A stretch of 64,000 nucleotides of DNA from assembly GCA_963580285.1 (NCBI GenBank), contig OY757011.1, positions 204,121,644 to 204,185,643 on the forward strand, written 5' to 3'. Each line of letters starts with the position of its first letter. Positions within the stretch are counted from its first letter, which is position 1. The position numbers and the translations under genes were made by a program. Positions 1-10,532 of the stretch are shown one piece after another. The notes under the pieces are model-generated. The model was not told where the DNA came from. It saw nothing but the letters and a program-made list of their open reading frames with translations, and did not search any database. This DNA is from Lucinisca nassula. Taxonomy: Eukaryota > Mollusca > Bivalvia > Lucinida > Lucinidae.

Positions 1-240
1 GCCGAGAAAACGAAAATTTTATAATGAAAAATTATGATATTTTTCTTATTTCTGCTCAAAATATAGATTGTGGGTACTCGGTAGAACCGCCTCTATGAGG
101 CGGTTCTAACATAGAGGCGGTTCTAACGAGTACTAACAATCTATATTTTAGAGCAAAAATACGAAAAATAAGGTTTCCCATTATAAACCCCAATTTTACT
201 ACATAAAAGTGGGGTTCAAGGGTGTCGAAATGGTATAGGC
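1..240 (+). mobile_element. MITE family A, copy 1 (left end cut by window edge)
   Basis: Shows the family A core: arms reading AATATAGATTGTGGGTACTC and their complement around a GAACCGCC/GGCGGTTC hairpin, then the second small hairpin AACCCC..GTGGGG. The right arm carries an internal duplication (GAGGCGGTTCTAAC appears twice, near 88-139). The right terminal inverted repeat is truncated at TATAGGC. Non-coding; the small ORFs across it are incidental. Confidence 0.8.
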
Positions 241-299
241 TCTGTTTGTTATGCTTGAGCTCTTTATCTGGGCTGAGCACGTTTCTGCTCGGCTTCAAC

Positions 300-351
300 T
301 GGCATAATCAAGATGGACAGGTCATGCTACCAGAATGCTTGATAGACCATC
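300..351 (+). mobile_element. LINE-L fragment, 5' piece
   Basis: Encodes the W-T-G-H-V-style segment (ATGGACAGGTCATGCTACC) found near the C terminus of the LINE-L reverse-transcriptase protein at 8.6 and 14.8 kb. It is separated from its continuation at 665 by an H retroposon. Confidence 0.6.
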
Positions 352-664
352 CCCTCGGCCCCCGCCCTTCGGGGCTTGAAGAAATATATGGGCTGCATGA
401 TGCTTCCACGCAGAGCTGAATCCGACCCGCACACGAGTACTGGTAAACCGCTTAGAGGATCTAAGCCTGCCTAGGCAAACCGGTGCGCACGAGTCGGGCC
501 GCCCATGCTTATAAACCCTATTTGTTTCATTGGGCGACAGGGCTTGAGATGTCATTTCATCTCAATGGCGGGTAAAAGTCCCACAAAATTGGAAGCAACG
601 TCTCCAAAATGACCTATACAGTGTTGACGGGGACGTTAAACCTCAAATCAAACAAACAAAAAGG
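352..664 (+). mobile_element. Retroposon H copy inserted in LINE-L
   Basis: Begins with the GC-rich head (CCCCCGCCC..GGGGC) and ends with GACGTTAAACCTCAAATCAA and CAAA repeats. It is flanked by CCATC at 347-351 and 665-669, a plausible 5-bp target duplication, and interrupts a LINE-L fragment. No Pol III A/B boxes were recognised. Confidence 0.75.
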
Positions 665-1087
665 CCATCTTCTATGGGGAACTACCAACGGGAAAACGTT
701 CCCATGGCAGTTCAGAGGACGCGATACAAGGACACCCTCCAAGCCTCTTATAGGGACTTCAATATACCAACAGCCTTTGGAACAAATTGCGCACAATCGA
801 GCACAGTTTGGAAACCTCCGTAGGTGACAAGGACACCCTCAAAGTCTCTCAAAGGGACTTCACCACACCAACAATCTTTGTAACATAGTGGTCAGACCTC
901 AGTAGAAGTGCTGGTGAATATGAGGCAAACACCCCCCCCCCCCCCCCCCGTGTTGGACAGAAGAAACATTTCATGGACACCCTCAAAGACCCTCCCCCAC
1001 GCAAGGACTTCGGCATTCAGAGTCGTCGGAACAAATTGCACAGGGCGACCGAGAAAGTGGCGAGGCCTCGTCAGAATATGCTAGTGA
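665..1087 (+). pseudogene. LINE-L C-terminal coding remnant, triplicated
   Basis: Conceptual translation recalls the tail of a non-LTR retrotransposon protein: lysine/aspartate-rich KDTL, then FNIPT, then a GEYEA-like stretch. The same segment occurs three times in a row (about 720-828, 828-930, 955-1085), with a run of C at about 931-949 between the second and third. All copies are frameshifted or stopped. The same protein segment is seen at 8.7 kb and 14.9 kb. Confidence 0.6.
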
Positions 1088-1091
1088 ATAT

Positions 1092-1289
1092 GAGCCCGCC
1101 AAGCGAATTTGGGTCTTCGAGCATTCCGTCATGACAAATTTTAACTGCGCATGCCCAGCCATTCAGAGGGGCCAGGGATATGGCTTTCTGTCTGAAGATT
1201 CCTCTTGATTCACTGCGCGGATGCGCAGGCTCGCCTGAACCTTCGCTGCTCGCATAGGCGATAAGTACCAAAATCGCTTGACGGGGCCC
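1092..1289 (+). mobile_element. MITE family G copy 1, 4-bp TSD
   Basis: Ends carry inverted repeats, CCGCCAAGCGAATTT at the left and AAATCGCTTGACGGGGCCC at the right. The flanks are ATAT at 1088-1091 and 1290-1293, a 4-bp target duplication. Two other copies (38494, 57871) share the ends and each has its own 4-bp duplication. It lacks half of the central hairpin present in those copies. Confidence 0.85.
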
Positions 1290-1293
1290 ATAT

Positions 1294-1633
1294 GATCCCA
1301 TATGTAGCTCTGCGTTGAAGATCGTTCATAAAGCATTCTGGTAGCATGACCTGTCAATCTTAATTGGGTCAGTTCCAGGTGTCAGTCAGAGTTAGAGCTG
1401 GCCAAGCGTTTTACGTGTTACTCACTGTTAGGGTCTAGTTATTTCATGTTGTGTTTCTCTAATTGGAGCTGTGGGTTAACTGTATCGATTCCTGACCTAT
1501 TTTTCACTGCTGATTTTGCCTCATGTTATTTTTTTGGAATTCATTTAGAAAATATCTGGAATATTTGTAAATAATGAATAAAGGCCTCGACCAACGCCCT
1601 ATTCTGCTCTGCGATCAGCTTCCTCGTCAAACT
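1294..1633. other. Unassigned interspersed sequence
   Basis: Contains a reverse-strand scrap of LINE-L at about 1330-1375 (AAGCATTCTGGTAGCATGAC, complement of 305-350). A block at 1427-1494 recurs at 8331-8411 inside another LINE-L fragment. An AATAAA sits at about 1578. No gene recognised. Confidence 0.5.
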
Positions 1634-1643
1634 TAATAATATT

Positions 1644-1946
1644 AGTTTGTTTGTTTGTATTGGGGTTTAACCACCCAGTCAATACTATTTAGGTCATTTT
1701 TGAGCCGGTAAGTTTACTTATCACACTTTTCCTGGGCATGCTCTAAGCGGTTAACCAGTACAGTGCACATTCTTTCGCCAGAAACTGAAAACTGCCTTTC
1801 TTGAATCAGCGGAAGGGAGAAAATGACCGTAAAAAGATTTCAGGATCAATCTCCACGAAAAAAATGTTGCCGACCCCGGCAGCTATCGAACCCGCATCCT
1901 CCTGATCACCTGGCACGCGCATCCGACTGAACTACCGAGGCCGGCC
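1644..1946 (-). mobile_element. SINE-5 (tRNA-derived head), full copy
   Basis: On the minus strand the head reads GGTAGTTCAGTCGG (A-box-like) and GGGTTCGATAGC (B-box-like), as in a tRNA-derived SINE. The body shares TAACCGCTTAGAG and the 3' tail GGTTAAACCCCAATACAAAC with retroposon H. Flanked by TAATAATATT at 1634-1643 and 1947-1956, a 10-bp target duplication. Confidence 0.85.
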
Positions 1947-1956
1947 TAATAATATT

Positions 1957-2232
1957 GTTCTAAGCAGTGTGTTTACTAACATGTGATGTCCCCTCAAATT
2001 TCTAGACCGAGTACCAAGGGTCCTTTCTGTTTATGCAAACGGTGACTGATGAGATAATGCCACTGTGCAGTTCCATCATAGTCTTCATTTGTTGTTTGTA
2101 TGTGTGTTTCTTTAAACAGAAGGGCTACTTGACGCGACACTGTTCAGCACATTTTTTTGATGAATCCAATGTTCCGCATTCCTTGTATCAGGAACCCATT
2201 CCGAAAATTAGGGGAGACAGGTTGAGCTGTTC
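1957..2232. other. No recognisable feature
   Basis: A 67-residue open frame here shows no domain I recognise and has no splice or repeat support. I see nothing else in this interval. Confidence 0.4.
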
Positions 2233-2342
2233 CTAGTTTGTTTAGAAAATGGCTTTTACAATGGTGACCCTCATCAGACAGTGGATTCTACACTGTTTGC
2301 CAGTGCCCGTTTTGAGTGTTTCTTCTACGAAATGGGCTAAAA
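2233..2342. repeat. Family D fragment (right half)
   Basis: Carries TTTAGAAAATGGCTTTTACA, CACTGTTTGCCAG and the terminal AAATGGGCTAAA seen in complete family D elements at 34 and 40 kb. The central hairpin is reduced. Confidence 0.55.
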
Positions 2343-2443
2343 CTCCCGGAATCTCTATCTCTGAGATAGGACACTAGAAATAGAGAAAAGGTTGAAGGAC
2401 TTTTCAAGTCAAGAGCTGCATTTGTAGGGCTGTTATGTCATGT

Positions 2444-2681
2444 ATGAGCCGCGGCACAGCCGTTCCTGCAATTTACATGTGCGCCCAGCGAAGAATCCGA
2501 TCAGACTGCGCATCCATATAGTCTGACCAGTGACTTCTCTAGCTGCATGAAGGAGCACTGGGCCCTTAGCTATCCTTAGAGTGCACAACGAAGACTGATC
2601 AGACTGCACAGATGCACAGGCTTATCTGAGTCTTCGCTGGGCGCACATGTAAACTGTAGGAAATGCTGGGCCCCGGCTCAT
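2444..2681. mobile_element. MITE family K copy 1, 11-bp TSD
   Basis: Long imperfect terminal inverted repeats (ATGAGCC at the left, GGCTCAT at the right, continuing through ACATGTGCGCCCAGCGAAGA) enclose an inverted-repeat centre. It is flanked by TTATGTCATGT at 2433-2443 and 2682-2692, a perfect 11-bp direct repeat. A second copy lies at 51853-52075. Confidence 0.85.
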
Positions 2682-2692
2682 TTATGTCATGT

Positions 2693-3079
2693 TATCGGTG
2701 CACTATCACTTGTGCATCAAGGCTCTCGGGATAAGGTACCTAAACCCATGTTAACCTATATTATGACTCATCCTATCTTTAGACCAGTCCATTAACGATT
2801 TAAGGGGTCTCTTGTCAGATTCATTTACATGTATGTTATTTTTTGCAGAAAGTCTTCTACTTTAAGCAGACAGTGAAGACAGAGATCAGACGCCTGATCA
2901 GGGTGTACACTGGTTGCCAATGTTCCAATTTGGAAAAAGAGGTAAAACAAAATATAATCTTCCTTTGTTATAGATAGCAGATGTCCATTTTCAAACATAA
3001 GGGCGTTACTTAGAAGATGGCTGATCTTTTTGCATATTTTGGACATGTTACCCAAAATGTGTGCGTGCGCGCGCGCGTG
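2693..3079. other. Unassigned, with D-type hairpin remnant
   Basis: A remnant of the CAGACGCCTGATC..GTGTACACTGGTTGCC hairpin module lies at about 2870-2925, and a short (GC/GT)n run at 3061-3083. No coding region recognised. Confidence 0.4.
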
Positions 3080-3345
3080 TGTGTTGAGGTTATAAGTCCC
3101 GTGAACACTCTAAATGTCATTTTGGAGCCGTTGCTTCCGATTTTGTGCGACTTTTACCAGACATGGATTGACATTTCAAGCCCTATCGCCCAAAGAAATC
3201 ATCGATGTGACTCTAATCACTTTTCCTGGGCAGGCGTGGACGGTTTACCAGAACTCCAAAGTTTGTTGGGTTTAATCTCCGCGTGGCAGCACCATGAAGC
3301 CCAATCTATTTCTCAAAGCCCCAATGGGCTGGGGTACTAAACAAC
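3080..3345 (-). mobile_element. Old copy of retroposon H
   Basis: Diverged but aligned across its length with H: CATTTTGGAGCCGTTGCTTC, TTTACCAGACATGGATTGAC, CCTGGGCAGGC, and the GC-rich head CCCCAATGGGC at the right. Its divergence from the other copies suggests an early insertion. Confidence 0.6.
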
Positions 3346-3706
3346 GTGTGTGTTTTTATCTTTTTCGAGAAAAAAAAAAACTCATTAAAGATAACGGCTA
3401 TCTGCTATTGTTTTTTTGTTGTTGATTTTTTTTTTATGGCTTTTCAAATAAATCAACTTTTTTCGACTTTGCTAAAGGTTTTGGTCCCGCCTCTTTTTCA
3501 ATAGCTTCCCCGAAGTAAAGGCTGCAATCAAATTGTCATAGTCAGGAAAAGAATCGACCAGTCGGGATAGGAAATTGAAACTTCTGGGTTCGGCGGTCAC
3601 GTGTAAAACTCGGCGAAGCCCCGTTTCCCATATGACCCCTGGGCTCGAGCGTTGAGATTTATCTGAACATTTACTCTTATCCTGTTCACGACAGCCCCTG
3701 CCTTTC
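3346..3706. other. No recognisable feature
   Basis: Contains A- and T-homopolymer runs at 3369-3380 and 3412-3435. Nothing else recognised. Confidence 0.4.
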
Positions 3707-3765
3707 CAAACAGTGTAGATCCAGATCAGATGCAGAAGACATCTGACCAGGATCTACACTGTTTG
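3707..3765. repeat. Free-standing D-type hairpin module
   Basis: Arms AAACAGTGTAGATCC and its complement GGATCTACACTGTTT enclose further paired sequence; only about two arm mismatches. This is the same module found in the centre of family D elements, but without their TTAA-type ends. Confidence 0.6.
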
Positions 3766-4015
3766 TCATGCATTTGTTGAATTGAGTGGATAAAATCAAG
3801 TAATCTGATTGGCTGATAACTGCAAATGAGTGCGGCCTTATTAATATATTCAACAGGATAAATGTTAATGTGATGGATTCTATTTACTTCAGATGAGTTG
3901 GTTTCCGTAAAGCAAATCATTCTTGTTACGGCTGAGCAGCTGTTCTCTACACATGTTGATTACCTGAGGTAAAGGCGGGATGACCACTTGCCTCATCAGC
4001 AATTACTAATGAGGA

Positions 4016-4084
4016 CAGACACGACAAAACGTACATTTCACTGAGCGCTGAGCGCTCAGTGAAATGTACATTTTGCTGTGTCTG
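4016..4084. repeat. Near-perfect inverted repeat (69 bp)
   Basis: CAGACACGACAAAACGTACA at the left pairs with TGTACATTTTGCTGTGTCTG at the right, with only two mismatches over more than 30 bp, and a centre built of AGCGCT repeats. Confidence 0.75.
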
Positions 4085-4439
4085 AAAAAACAATTTCTGC
4101 AGTATTTAGCATTCAGGAACAATGAACTGCCTATTTCTTTCGAGTGCCTGAGCATCAAAGACGTAGCCTTTTAGTTTGTACAAGGATACGGCATTATCTC
4201 GGTGTATTTAAGTTATTTTATGCGAAAGTGGGCACCTTTCATGTCTTCCTATTTAGAGGGCCCAACAAGATACCAACCAACATTACCTTAAAGTTAATTT
4301 TAGGTAAGCCTTTACACTGGAACCGTCATATAATCGGAGGCCTGCGAAGAATGATTTCACGAAATAGGGTGCTGAAGTCATTGCAATTATATATTTATTT
4401 TTTCTGAATTTATATAAGTCATCATAAAATTCGGATTCC

Positions 4440-5309
4440 GATAGACGTGTTGCAGAAGAGATTTAAGTCCAATTTAGAAATTAAATCGGAATGACGTCTA
4501 TAAAATTTTGAAAAGGCTTTGTGCAGTTTATGATACGGATAACCATGCTTAAGAAGTTTCTGACATGACCATAAAGTATAATTTATGAACTCTTCATAAA
4601 AGCCTATGTGGACAAATTTGAAGTCAGCATAAAATATATCAAGGACACCCATTTGTCATCATTTGAACAAACCATAATTGGCTTGAATTTTAAATGTTTC
4701 CTAACAAGTTTATGATAATTGGCCAATTGGTCCCGGAGAAGAAGCTGTTTTAAGGGTTTATACCTTATATGAGCATAGCGGCCATTATGATCATGTGACC
4801 TGTTTTCATTTCTTTGTTCCTAAATCCTTCCATATGAAAATTGGTAGCAAATGGCCCAGAGGTGCCTGAGGAAACCACGTTTCAATGTTCGTAAATGAAA
4901 GATACCGGGCCAAGGTCAGTGATTTTCAGATCACAGGCTGCAATAATATCTGAAAAATACTTAGTTTTGACTTTTTCCCCTAAAATGCCTATGTGACCAA
5001 ACTTGACCTTGGCGGAAAATAGGCTACGGTCATCCAGTGGTCATCATTTGAACAAACTATGATTGGCTCGAGTCAACAGTGCTATACACAAAGTTTCATG
5101 ACAATCGGTTCACTAGTTCCGAACATGTAGAATTTTGAATGGTTTTACCTTATATGGGCATAGCGGCTTTCTTGGTCATATAACCTGAACCCCACGAACG
5201 AACCCTTTCCGACGGATGCTCCATAAGAAATTTGACTTCAATCGGCCCAGTAGTTTCAATGACAGACAGACAGACAGACAAACAGACACACAACGGATCC
5301 TTACCATAT
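4440..5309 (+). repeat. Dispersed repeat with two internal units and (CAGA)n end
   Basis: Two related units of about 375 bp (TCATCATTTGAACAAAC near 4658 and 5041; TTTATACCTTATATGAGCAT near 4757 and TTTTACCTTATATGGGCATA near 5144) end in (CAGA)n at 5264-5290. The first part (4450-4560) also recurs at 59031-59150. Non-coding in every frame I examined. Confidence 0.6.
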
Positions 5310-5321
5310 TGTAAGCTCATC

Positions 5322-5563
5322 AACGGGCCTCCGTGGCCTAGTGGTTAAGAGCGCTGACTCTTGATCATAAGGTCTCTCACCGCTGTAGTTCGAGCCTCGC
5401 TCGGGTCACATGTGAGACGCCAAGTTCTGCAACGGAAGGTCAGGTGGTTTTTCTCCGGGTACTCCGGTTTTCGCCCACCTCTGATTAACGATCGGCTCGA
5501 TATGAGTGAAATAATCTTGAAAGGGCCGTAAAACCAAAATCAAAAAAAAAAAAAAAAAAAAAA
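5322..5563 (+). mobile_element. SINE-2 (tRNA-derived), full copy
   Basis: Head GGCCTCCGTGGCCTAGTGGT with B-box-like AGTTCGAGCCTC, body ending GGGCCGTAAAACC and a poly-A tail. Flanked by TGTAAGCTCATC at 5310-5321 and 5564-5575, a perfect 12-bp target duplication. Confidence 0.9.
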
Positions 5564-5633
5564 TGTAAGCTCATCTATGAGCCTTCGGCTCGGGTGAGCT
5601 GACAACCATCTCTAATATAGGCGGATTAATTGA

Positions 5634-5872
5634 CATCACGAAAACACGCCTATATAATTTTGACCCCCTCGAACCCCACTTTTATATAGTGAAACTGGGG
5701 TGTACAGGGGTAAACCTTATTTTTCTTATTTCTGCTCTAAAATATAGAATGTGGGTACTCGCTAGAACCGCCTCGATGAGGCGGTTCTAAGATCACAATT
5801 TTTCATCTTGAAATTTTCATTTTTTCGGCGATAAAGGTTACAATTAATTGGTATAGGCATGTTTTCGTAATG
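5634..5872 (-). mobile_element. MITE family A copy 2
   Basis: Terminal repeats CATCACGAAAACACGCCTAT and ATAGGCATGTTTTCGTAATG; hairpin apex loop GAT, giving minus orientation. The right arm of the central hairpin is shortened. No target duplication is evident. Confidence 0.85.
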
Positions 5873-6044
5873 CTTTTCTTGGGTTTAATGTCGGTTCCCA
5901 GAGAATGGGAGGAACGCTATAGAAGACAAAGTATAGGAGACGAAAGTGGGGGACTGGGAAGAAAAAAGACAATGAATGGAAATGTAGAAATAGAAAAATA
6001 AGAACACTCCCTCGCTACCCTTACCTATTGCAAGGACAGCAGGC

Positions 6045-6322
6045 CATTACGAAAACACATCCGTGTGATATAGTACATTTTTCAAACCTCAAAAAAGGTA
6101 ATTTTTCTGATGAAAATTTGTTATATTTTTCTTATTTACACTCCAAACATAGGTTGTGGGTGATCGTTAGAACCGCCTCATTGAGGCGGTTCTAACGAGT
6201 GCCCACAACCTATGTCTTGGAGCAGAAATAAGGAAAATAATGTTTACCCCCTAAACCCCAGTTTTCTCTATATAAAGTGGGGTATAGGGGGGTCTTCATT
6301 TCACGGACTTGTTCACGTGATG
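6045..6322 (+). mobile_element. MITE family B copy 1
   Basis: Ends CATTACGAAAACAC and GGACTTGTTCACGTGATG. The perfect core hairpin has arms AGGTTGTGGGTGATCGTTAG and its near-complement, loop ATT. The second hairpin AACCCC..GTGGGG follows, as in family A. Confidence 0.85.
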
Positions 6323-6363
6323 CCTTGTCCAACTGTTAGCCAATATCAGTTGGAGGCCCCATT

Positions 6364-6626
6364 CATTACGAGAACACGCCTATACAAATACCTTCTTATC
6401 TTTATTGCAGAAAAAGTTAAAATTTTAAGATAAAAAATTGTGATATTTTACTTATTTTTGCTCAAAATATAGATTGTGGATACGGTAAGACGGTTCTAAC
6501 GAATACCCATAATCTATATTTCAGAACAGAAGTAAGAAAAATAAGTTTTAACCCTGTAAACCCAAGTTTTACTATATAAAAGTGGGGTTCTGGGGGGTCA
6601 AAATTATATAGGCATTTTTCGTGATG
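6364..6626 (+). mobile_element. MITE family A copy 3
   Basis: Both ends are present (CATTACGAGAACACGCCTAT; ATAGGCATTTTTCGTGATG). The hairpin has lost most of its left apex (GATACGGTAAGACGGTTCTA), an asymmetric deletion at the palindrome centre. Confidence 0.8.
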
Positions 6627-6733
6627 TGACGCAAGATACGCGACACATTTGCCTCACACAAGAAACGCCATCGATTCAGACGGAAAGTGTAAACTAGATT
6701 TTTACTGAGTTTCCACCCGAGGATTTGGATTTC

Positions 6734-6954
6734 CATCACGAAAACACACCTATATAATTTTGACCCCCCTTGAACCCCACTTTTATATAGTAAATCTGGG
6801 GTTTACAGCGGTAAACATTATATTTCATATTCCTGCTCAAAAACATCTATGTTTTGAGCAGAAATAAGAAAAATATCACAATTTTTCATCTTAACATTTC
6901 CAGTTTTTGGCCGAAAAATTGATAATGTATTTGTATAGACATGTTTTCGTAATG
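6734..6954 (-). mobile_element. MITE family A copy 4, core-deleted
   Basis: Both terminal repeats are intact, but the long core is reduced to CTGCTCAAAAACATCTATGT followed by its complement. About 60 bp around the palindrome centre are missing, leaving a shorter, still symmetric hairpin. Confidence 0.8.
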
Positions 6955-7040
6955 TCAGTATGCGTCTAAGATTCCGATCACATTTCTTGATTTTACGTTT
7001 CCGAACTATATCTTGCAATTTACGTGGAGGCACGCAAATC

Positions 7041-7299
7041 TTCTCGAAAATACGCCTGTATAATTCTGACCTTTTATTTAGTAAAACTGGGGTTTGCAGG
7101 GGTAAACCTTATTTTTCTTATTTCAGCTCTAAACTATAAATTGTGGCCGCCTCGATAAGGCAGTTCTAACGTGTACCCATAATCTATATCTGTAGCAGAA
7201 ATATGAAAAATATCACAATTTTTCATCTTAAAATATTCGTGTTTTTTTTTTTCGGTGATAAAATTTACAATGTATTTGTATAGGCATGTTTTCGTAATG
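7041..7299 (-). mobile_element. MITE family A copy 5
   Basis: Terminal repeats TCGAAAATACGCCTGTATAA and ATAGGCATGTTTTCGTAATG. The hairpin core is partly deleted on its left arm. It lies 21 bp from copy 6 in inverted orientation. Confidence 0.75.
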
Positions 7300-7320
7300 T
7301 GTGAAAGTATAATTTCTGAC

Positions 7321-7592
7321 TATTACGAAAACACGCCTATACAAATACATTGTGACCTTTATCGCCGAAAAAATGAAAATTTTAAGATGAAAAAATGTGA
7401 TATTTCTGCTCAAAATATAGATTGGAGGTACTCGTGAGAACCGCCTCATCGAGGCGGTTCTAACGAGTACCCACACTCTTTATTTTAGAGCCGAAATTAG
7501 GAAAATAAGGTTCACCCGCGCAAACCCCAGGTTTACTATATGAAAGTGGGGTTCAAGGGGGTCAAAATTATATATGGCGTGTTTTCTTGATG
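7321..7592 (+). mobile_element. MITE family A copy 6
   Basis: Complete copy with TATTACGAAAACACGCCTAT and GGCGTGTTTTCTTGATG ends and a full core hairpin GAACCGCCTCATCGAGGCGG. Together with copy 5 it forms a large inverted pair. Confidence 0.85.
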
Positions 7593-7633
7593 GCACTCGT
7601 AATGCTGCGTGTGAGCTGTCTCAGTCAATTGGG

Positions 7634-7964
7634 ACCGGCCCCGATAGCTCAGTTGGTAGAGTGTCCGCTCCGGGGAACGGGAGGTCTCGGGTTCGATCCC
7701 GGGCCGCGACATACCAGTCGTTAAAAATGGTACTAGCTGCTCCTCGTTTGGCACTCAGATTTACGGGGTAGAGCTAGGACTGGTCGATCCAGTGTCAGGA
7801 TAATGTGACTGGGTGTGGTATCATGTAATGTGTCTGGGGCATGATACTTCACTGAGGCAGCACTATAAACGTGAGCATTGAGCTCCCTGTCGCAACCAGA
7901 CACCGTCGTGATATGACTGAAAAACTGTTGAAAGCGACGTTAAACCCGAATTCACAATCACACA
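7634..7964 (+). mobile_element. SINE-1 (tRNA-derived), full copy
   Basis: A clear tRNA-like head (A box TAGCTCAGTTGG, B box GGTTCGATCCC at 7690-7700), an unrelated body, and tail GCGACGTTAAACCCGAATTC. Flanked by CAGTCAATTGGG at 7622-7633 and 7965-7976, a perfect 12-bp target duplication. A second copy is at 24873-25210. Not a functional tRNA gene. Confidence 0.92.
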
Positions 7965-8189
7965 CAGTCAATTGGGGATACAGAATTTCCCTGAACATGT
8001 ACCAGTAAAACAGAAAACCTTGATCCACAGTTAAGAAAAATCTATCCGTCATTTTCAACTTAACTTACCGAACTTATCTTATTCTGAGTGTGGTTTAGAG
8101 GGAACGTCTACCGTGTTATGAACAATGTCTGTACAAAACGTCGCGTACCTGCTTGGTTTTATTGGCATCAGTTAACGTGGTGATCATAT

Positions 8190-8840
8190 TATGATAATGA
8201 AGTCAATGCCAGGATTGTCAAAGCTAGTGCAACATTTCACCGACCACGTGTTAGTGTTTTGGATCGAAGTGGAATCATTTTGTGGGAAAGTAACTAACTG
8301 TCCTTTTGGCTTTCCGCTATTGATGTTTCAGTTAGGGTCTCGTTATTTCATGTTTGTGTTTCACGTTGGTGTCTCTGACGGGAGGTGTGGGTTAATTGTA
8401 TCGATTCCTGAAGTTGAAAGTCTACAGAGCTGAGGTACTTCCAACACTATTATACGCATGCGAAACGTGGACAGTTTACCAACGACATGCCAAAATGGCC
8501 GAACCACTGCCACACAATATGTCTTAAAAACTTATAAGATTAAGGCAGAGATGCAGTGTGCACACTCTTCTGATACTGGCGCAGTTAAAATTGACAGGCC
8601 ATGTTACCAGGAAGCCTGGTGAACGTTTGCCAAAGAATATTCCCTATGGAGAACTGGAAATTGGAAAACTCTCCCATGGTTGTCTGAGAAAGCGATTCAA
8701 GGACACCCTCAAGGAATTCAACCTGCCAACAGGACCGAGCAAAGCAGCGAGGCCTGATCGGAATGGGTGCTAATGAATATTAGGCAAAACGAATCAGCGG
8801 GGCCGAGCAGAAACGTGTTTAGTGCAAACCAGAGCACATG

Positions 8841-8874
<34 letters not shown>
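8190..8874 (+). pseudogene. LINE-L C-terminal fragment with (TTA)n tail
   Basis: Remnants of a non-LTR reverse-transcriptase C terminus: RVSVLDRSGI-like text, KVYRAEVLP, YACETWTVYQRHAK, LTGHVTRKPGERLPK, then FKDTLKEFNLPT. It ends in a TTA microsatellite (8843-8874), as LINE 3' ends often do. An unrelated block (about 8278-8410), shared with 1427-1494, interrupts the frame. Compared with the 13.9-15.2 kb copy it is 5'-truncated. Confidence 0.7.
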
Positions 8875-8877
<3 letters not shown>

Positions 8878-9260
8878 CACATCATCAATTTATGACTACA
8901 TGATAACTCATCGAAGCGACTGCTGTGTAAGTGCCAAAGTTTGAAATCCAAAGGTACATGTATGTAAGGAAAAGAATCTAGCGTAACTTTCGGAGCGAAT
9001 AAACAATCCCTCTTTCAGATCACAGCTCGGCATGACGTAATGACCACAGACTGGCATCACAAAGCTGACAGTCGGACTACATTTCGGCATAAGGTTACTC
9101 TCTGTTGCTAGATGCCAAACTTCGATCCGGGGTACGGGTTTTTATATCCGTTCCTCGCATTCATGCACGATTCCAATTGTATCAATGGCATATTGGTTTC
9201 CCTTATATTGTATCAGAGGTCTTTTGCAAATAGACATATAAACTGAACAGTACATCAAAT
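8875..9260. other. No recognisable feature
   Basis: No repeat family or coding region recognised. Confidence 0.4.
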
Positions 9261-9546
9261 CATCACGAAAACACGCCTATATAATTTTGACCCCCTTGAA
9301 CCCCAGTTTTATATAGTGAAACCTTAAACCTTATTTTCCTTATTTCTGCTCTGAAATATAGATTGTGGGTACTCGTTAGAACCGCCTCGATGAGGCGGTT
9401 CTATCGAGTACCCACAATCTATATTTTGACCACAATCTATATTTTGAGCAGAAATAAGAAAAATATCGCAATTTTTCATCTTAAAATTTTCATTTTTTTC
9501 GGCGATAAAGGTTACAATATATTGGTATATGCATGTTTTTGTAATG
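9261..9546 (-). mobile_element. MITE family A copy 7
   Basis: Ends CATCACGAAAACACGCCTAT and GCATGTTTTTGTAATG. Core hairpin intact with loop GAT. The outer right arm is duplicated (CACAATCTATATTTTGA twice at about 9412-9445). Confidence 0.85.
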
Positions 9547-10223
9547 TGATTTTAGATGTGGTTTATACTCGTCACTACTAGCGGTGCGCCCTTGATCTAT
9601 CTTAGTGCTTTCAGATTAACCTCTTTGTACCAAATTAGTTTCGCTTTTTTAACTAAATGCTTTCCTAGTTATTTGTCGGTTAAATTCATAACGTGAGAAC
9701 TAACCAGTAGCAGTATTGTCGTCATGTATTTTCAATTTGTTCTTTAAGTTCCTGTGCGTATACTGAACAGAGAAGGTAGCGGTACCTCTTTCTTTTCTTT
9801 CTTTGTACTTATACTGCGATCGGTAACATCTGACCATTACTCGTAGGTGTATAGTCTTTCAAAACGAAGTGAGACGTGACTGCACTTTTAATTTTGGACT
9901 AGTCCGTGTTTTAGGTAAGTCGCCTTCAGATGGGATTTTACATTGGGAGATATAGTTTTACTGAGATTCGTACTGCATCATACTAACCACTTGGCCACGA
10001 CTTCTACATAATGGCATTATCAAAATACTTATTTATAATTTTAAAATCCCGTGAAAAAAAGAAATGCGAAATCTGCTTCCCCTAAAACATGGAATAGTCT
10101 TGCCACGCTTAAACGTTGAACTCTCAAAAGTCGTTGATAAACTATACATTACATACATACTAGGTTTACAACAAAGGCTACGTCTGTTATTGTAAACGAT
10201 AAAATATGCACATGGAATTTCAG
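9547..10223. other. No recognisable feature
   Basis: Anonymous sequence without long ORFs or repeats that I can match elsewhere in the window. Confidence 0.4.
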
Positions 10224-10491
10224 CATTACGATAACACACACGTGCGAAATAATGCATCTCCAAAATGGTTACATTTCTGATGAAAATCCGCTATATTTTT
10301 CTTATCTATACTGCAAACATAGGTTGTGGGTGCTCGATAGAACCGCCTCATTAAGGCGTTTCTAACGAGTACCCACAACCTACGTCTATGAGCAGAAACA
10401 AGAAACATAATGTCTACCCCCGTAAACCCCAGTTTTCTCTATAAAAGTTTGGTTTAGGGGGTGTTCATTTCACGGACTTGTTCACGTGATG
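10224..10491 (+). mobile_element. MITE family B copy 2
   Basis: CATTACGATAACACACACGT at the left and GGACTTGTTCACGTGATG at the right. Core hairpin with one mismatch (AAGGCGTTTCTAAC). Confidence 0.85.
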
Positions 10492-10532
10492 AGGATGAGC
10501 CACGATCAATGATGAGTTCATCTCAAGCACCA

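Noticed and set aside
1294..1633. Possible solo LTR (AATAAA near the right end, 3' of MITE G)
   Set aside because: No TG..CA boundaries, no flanking duplication, and part of it is a LINE-L scrap.
7637..7711. Genuine tRNA gene (also the heads at 5322, 10533, 25140, 26358, 38920 and 59440)
   Set aside because: Each head is joined to a SINE body and tail, mostly with target duplications, and the tRNA folds are imperfect.
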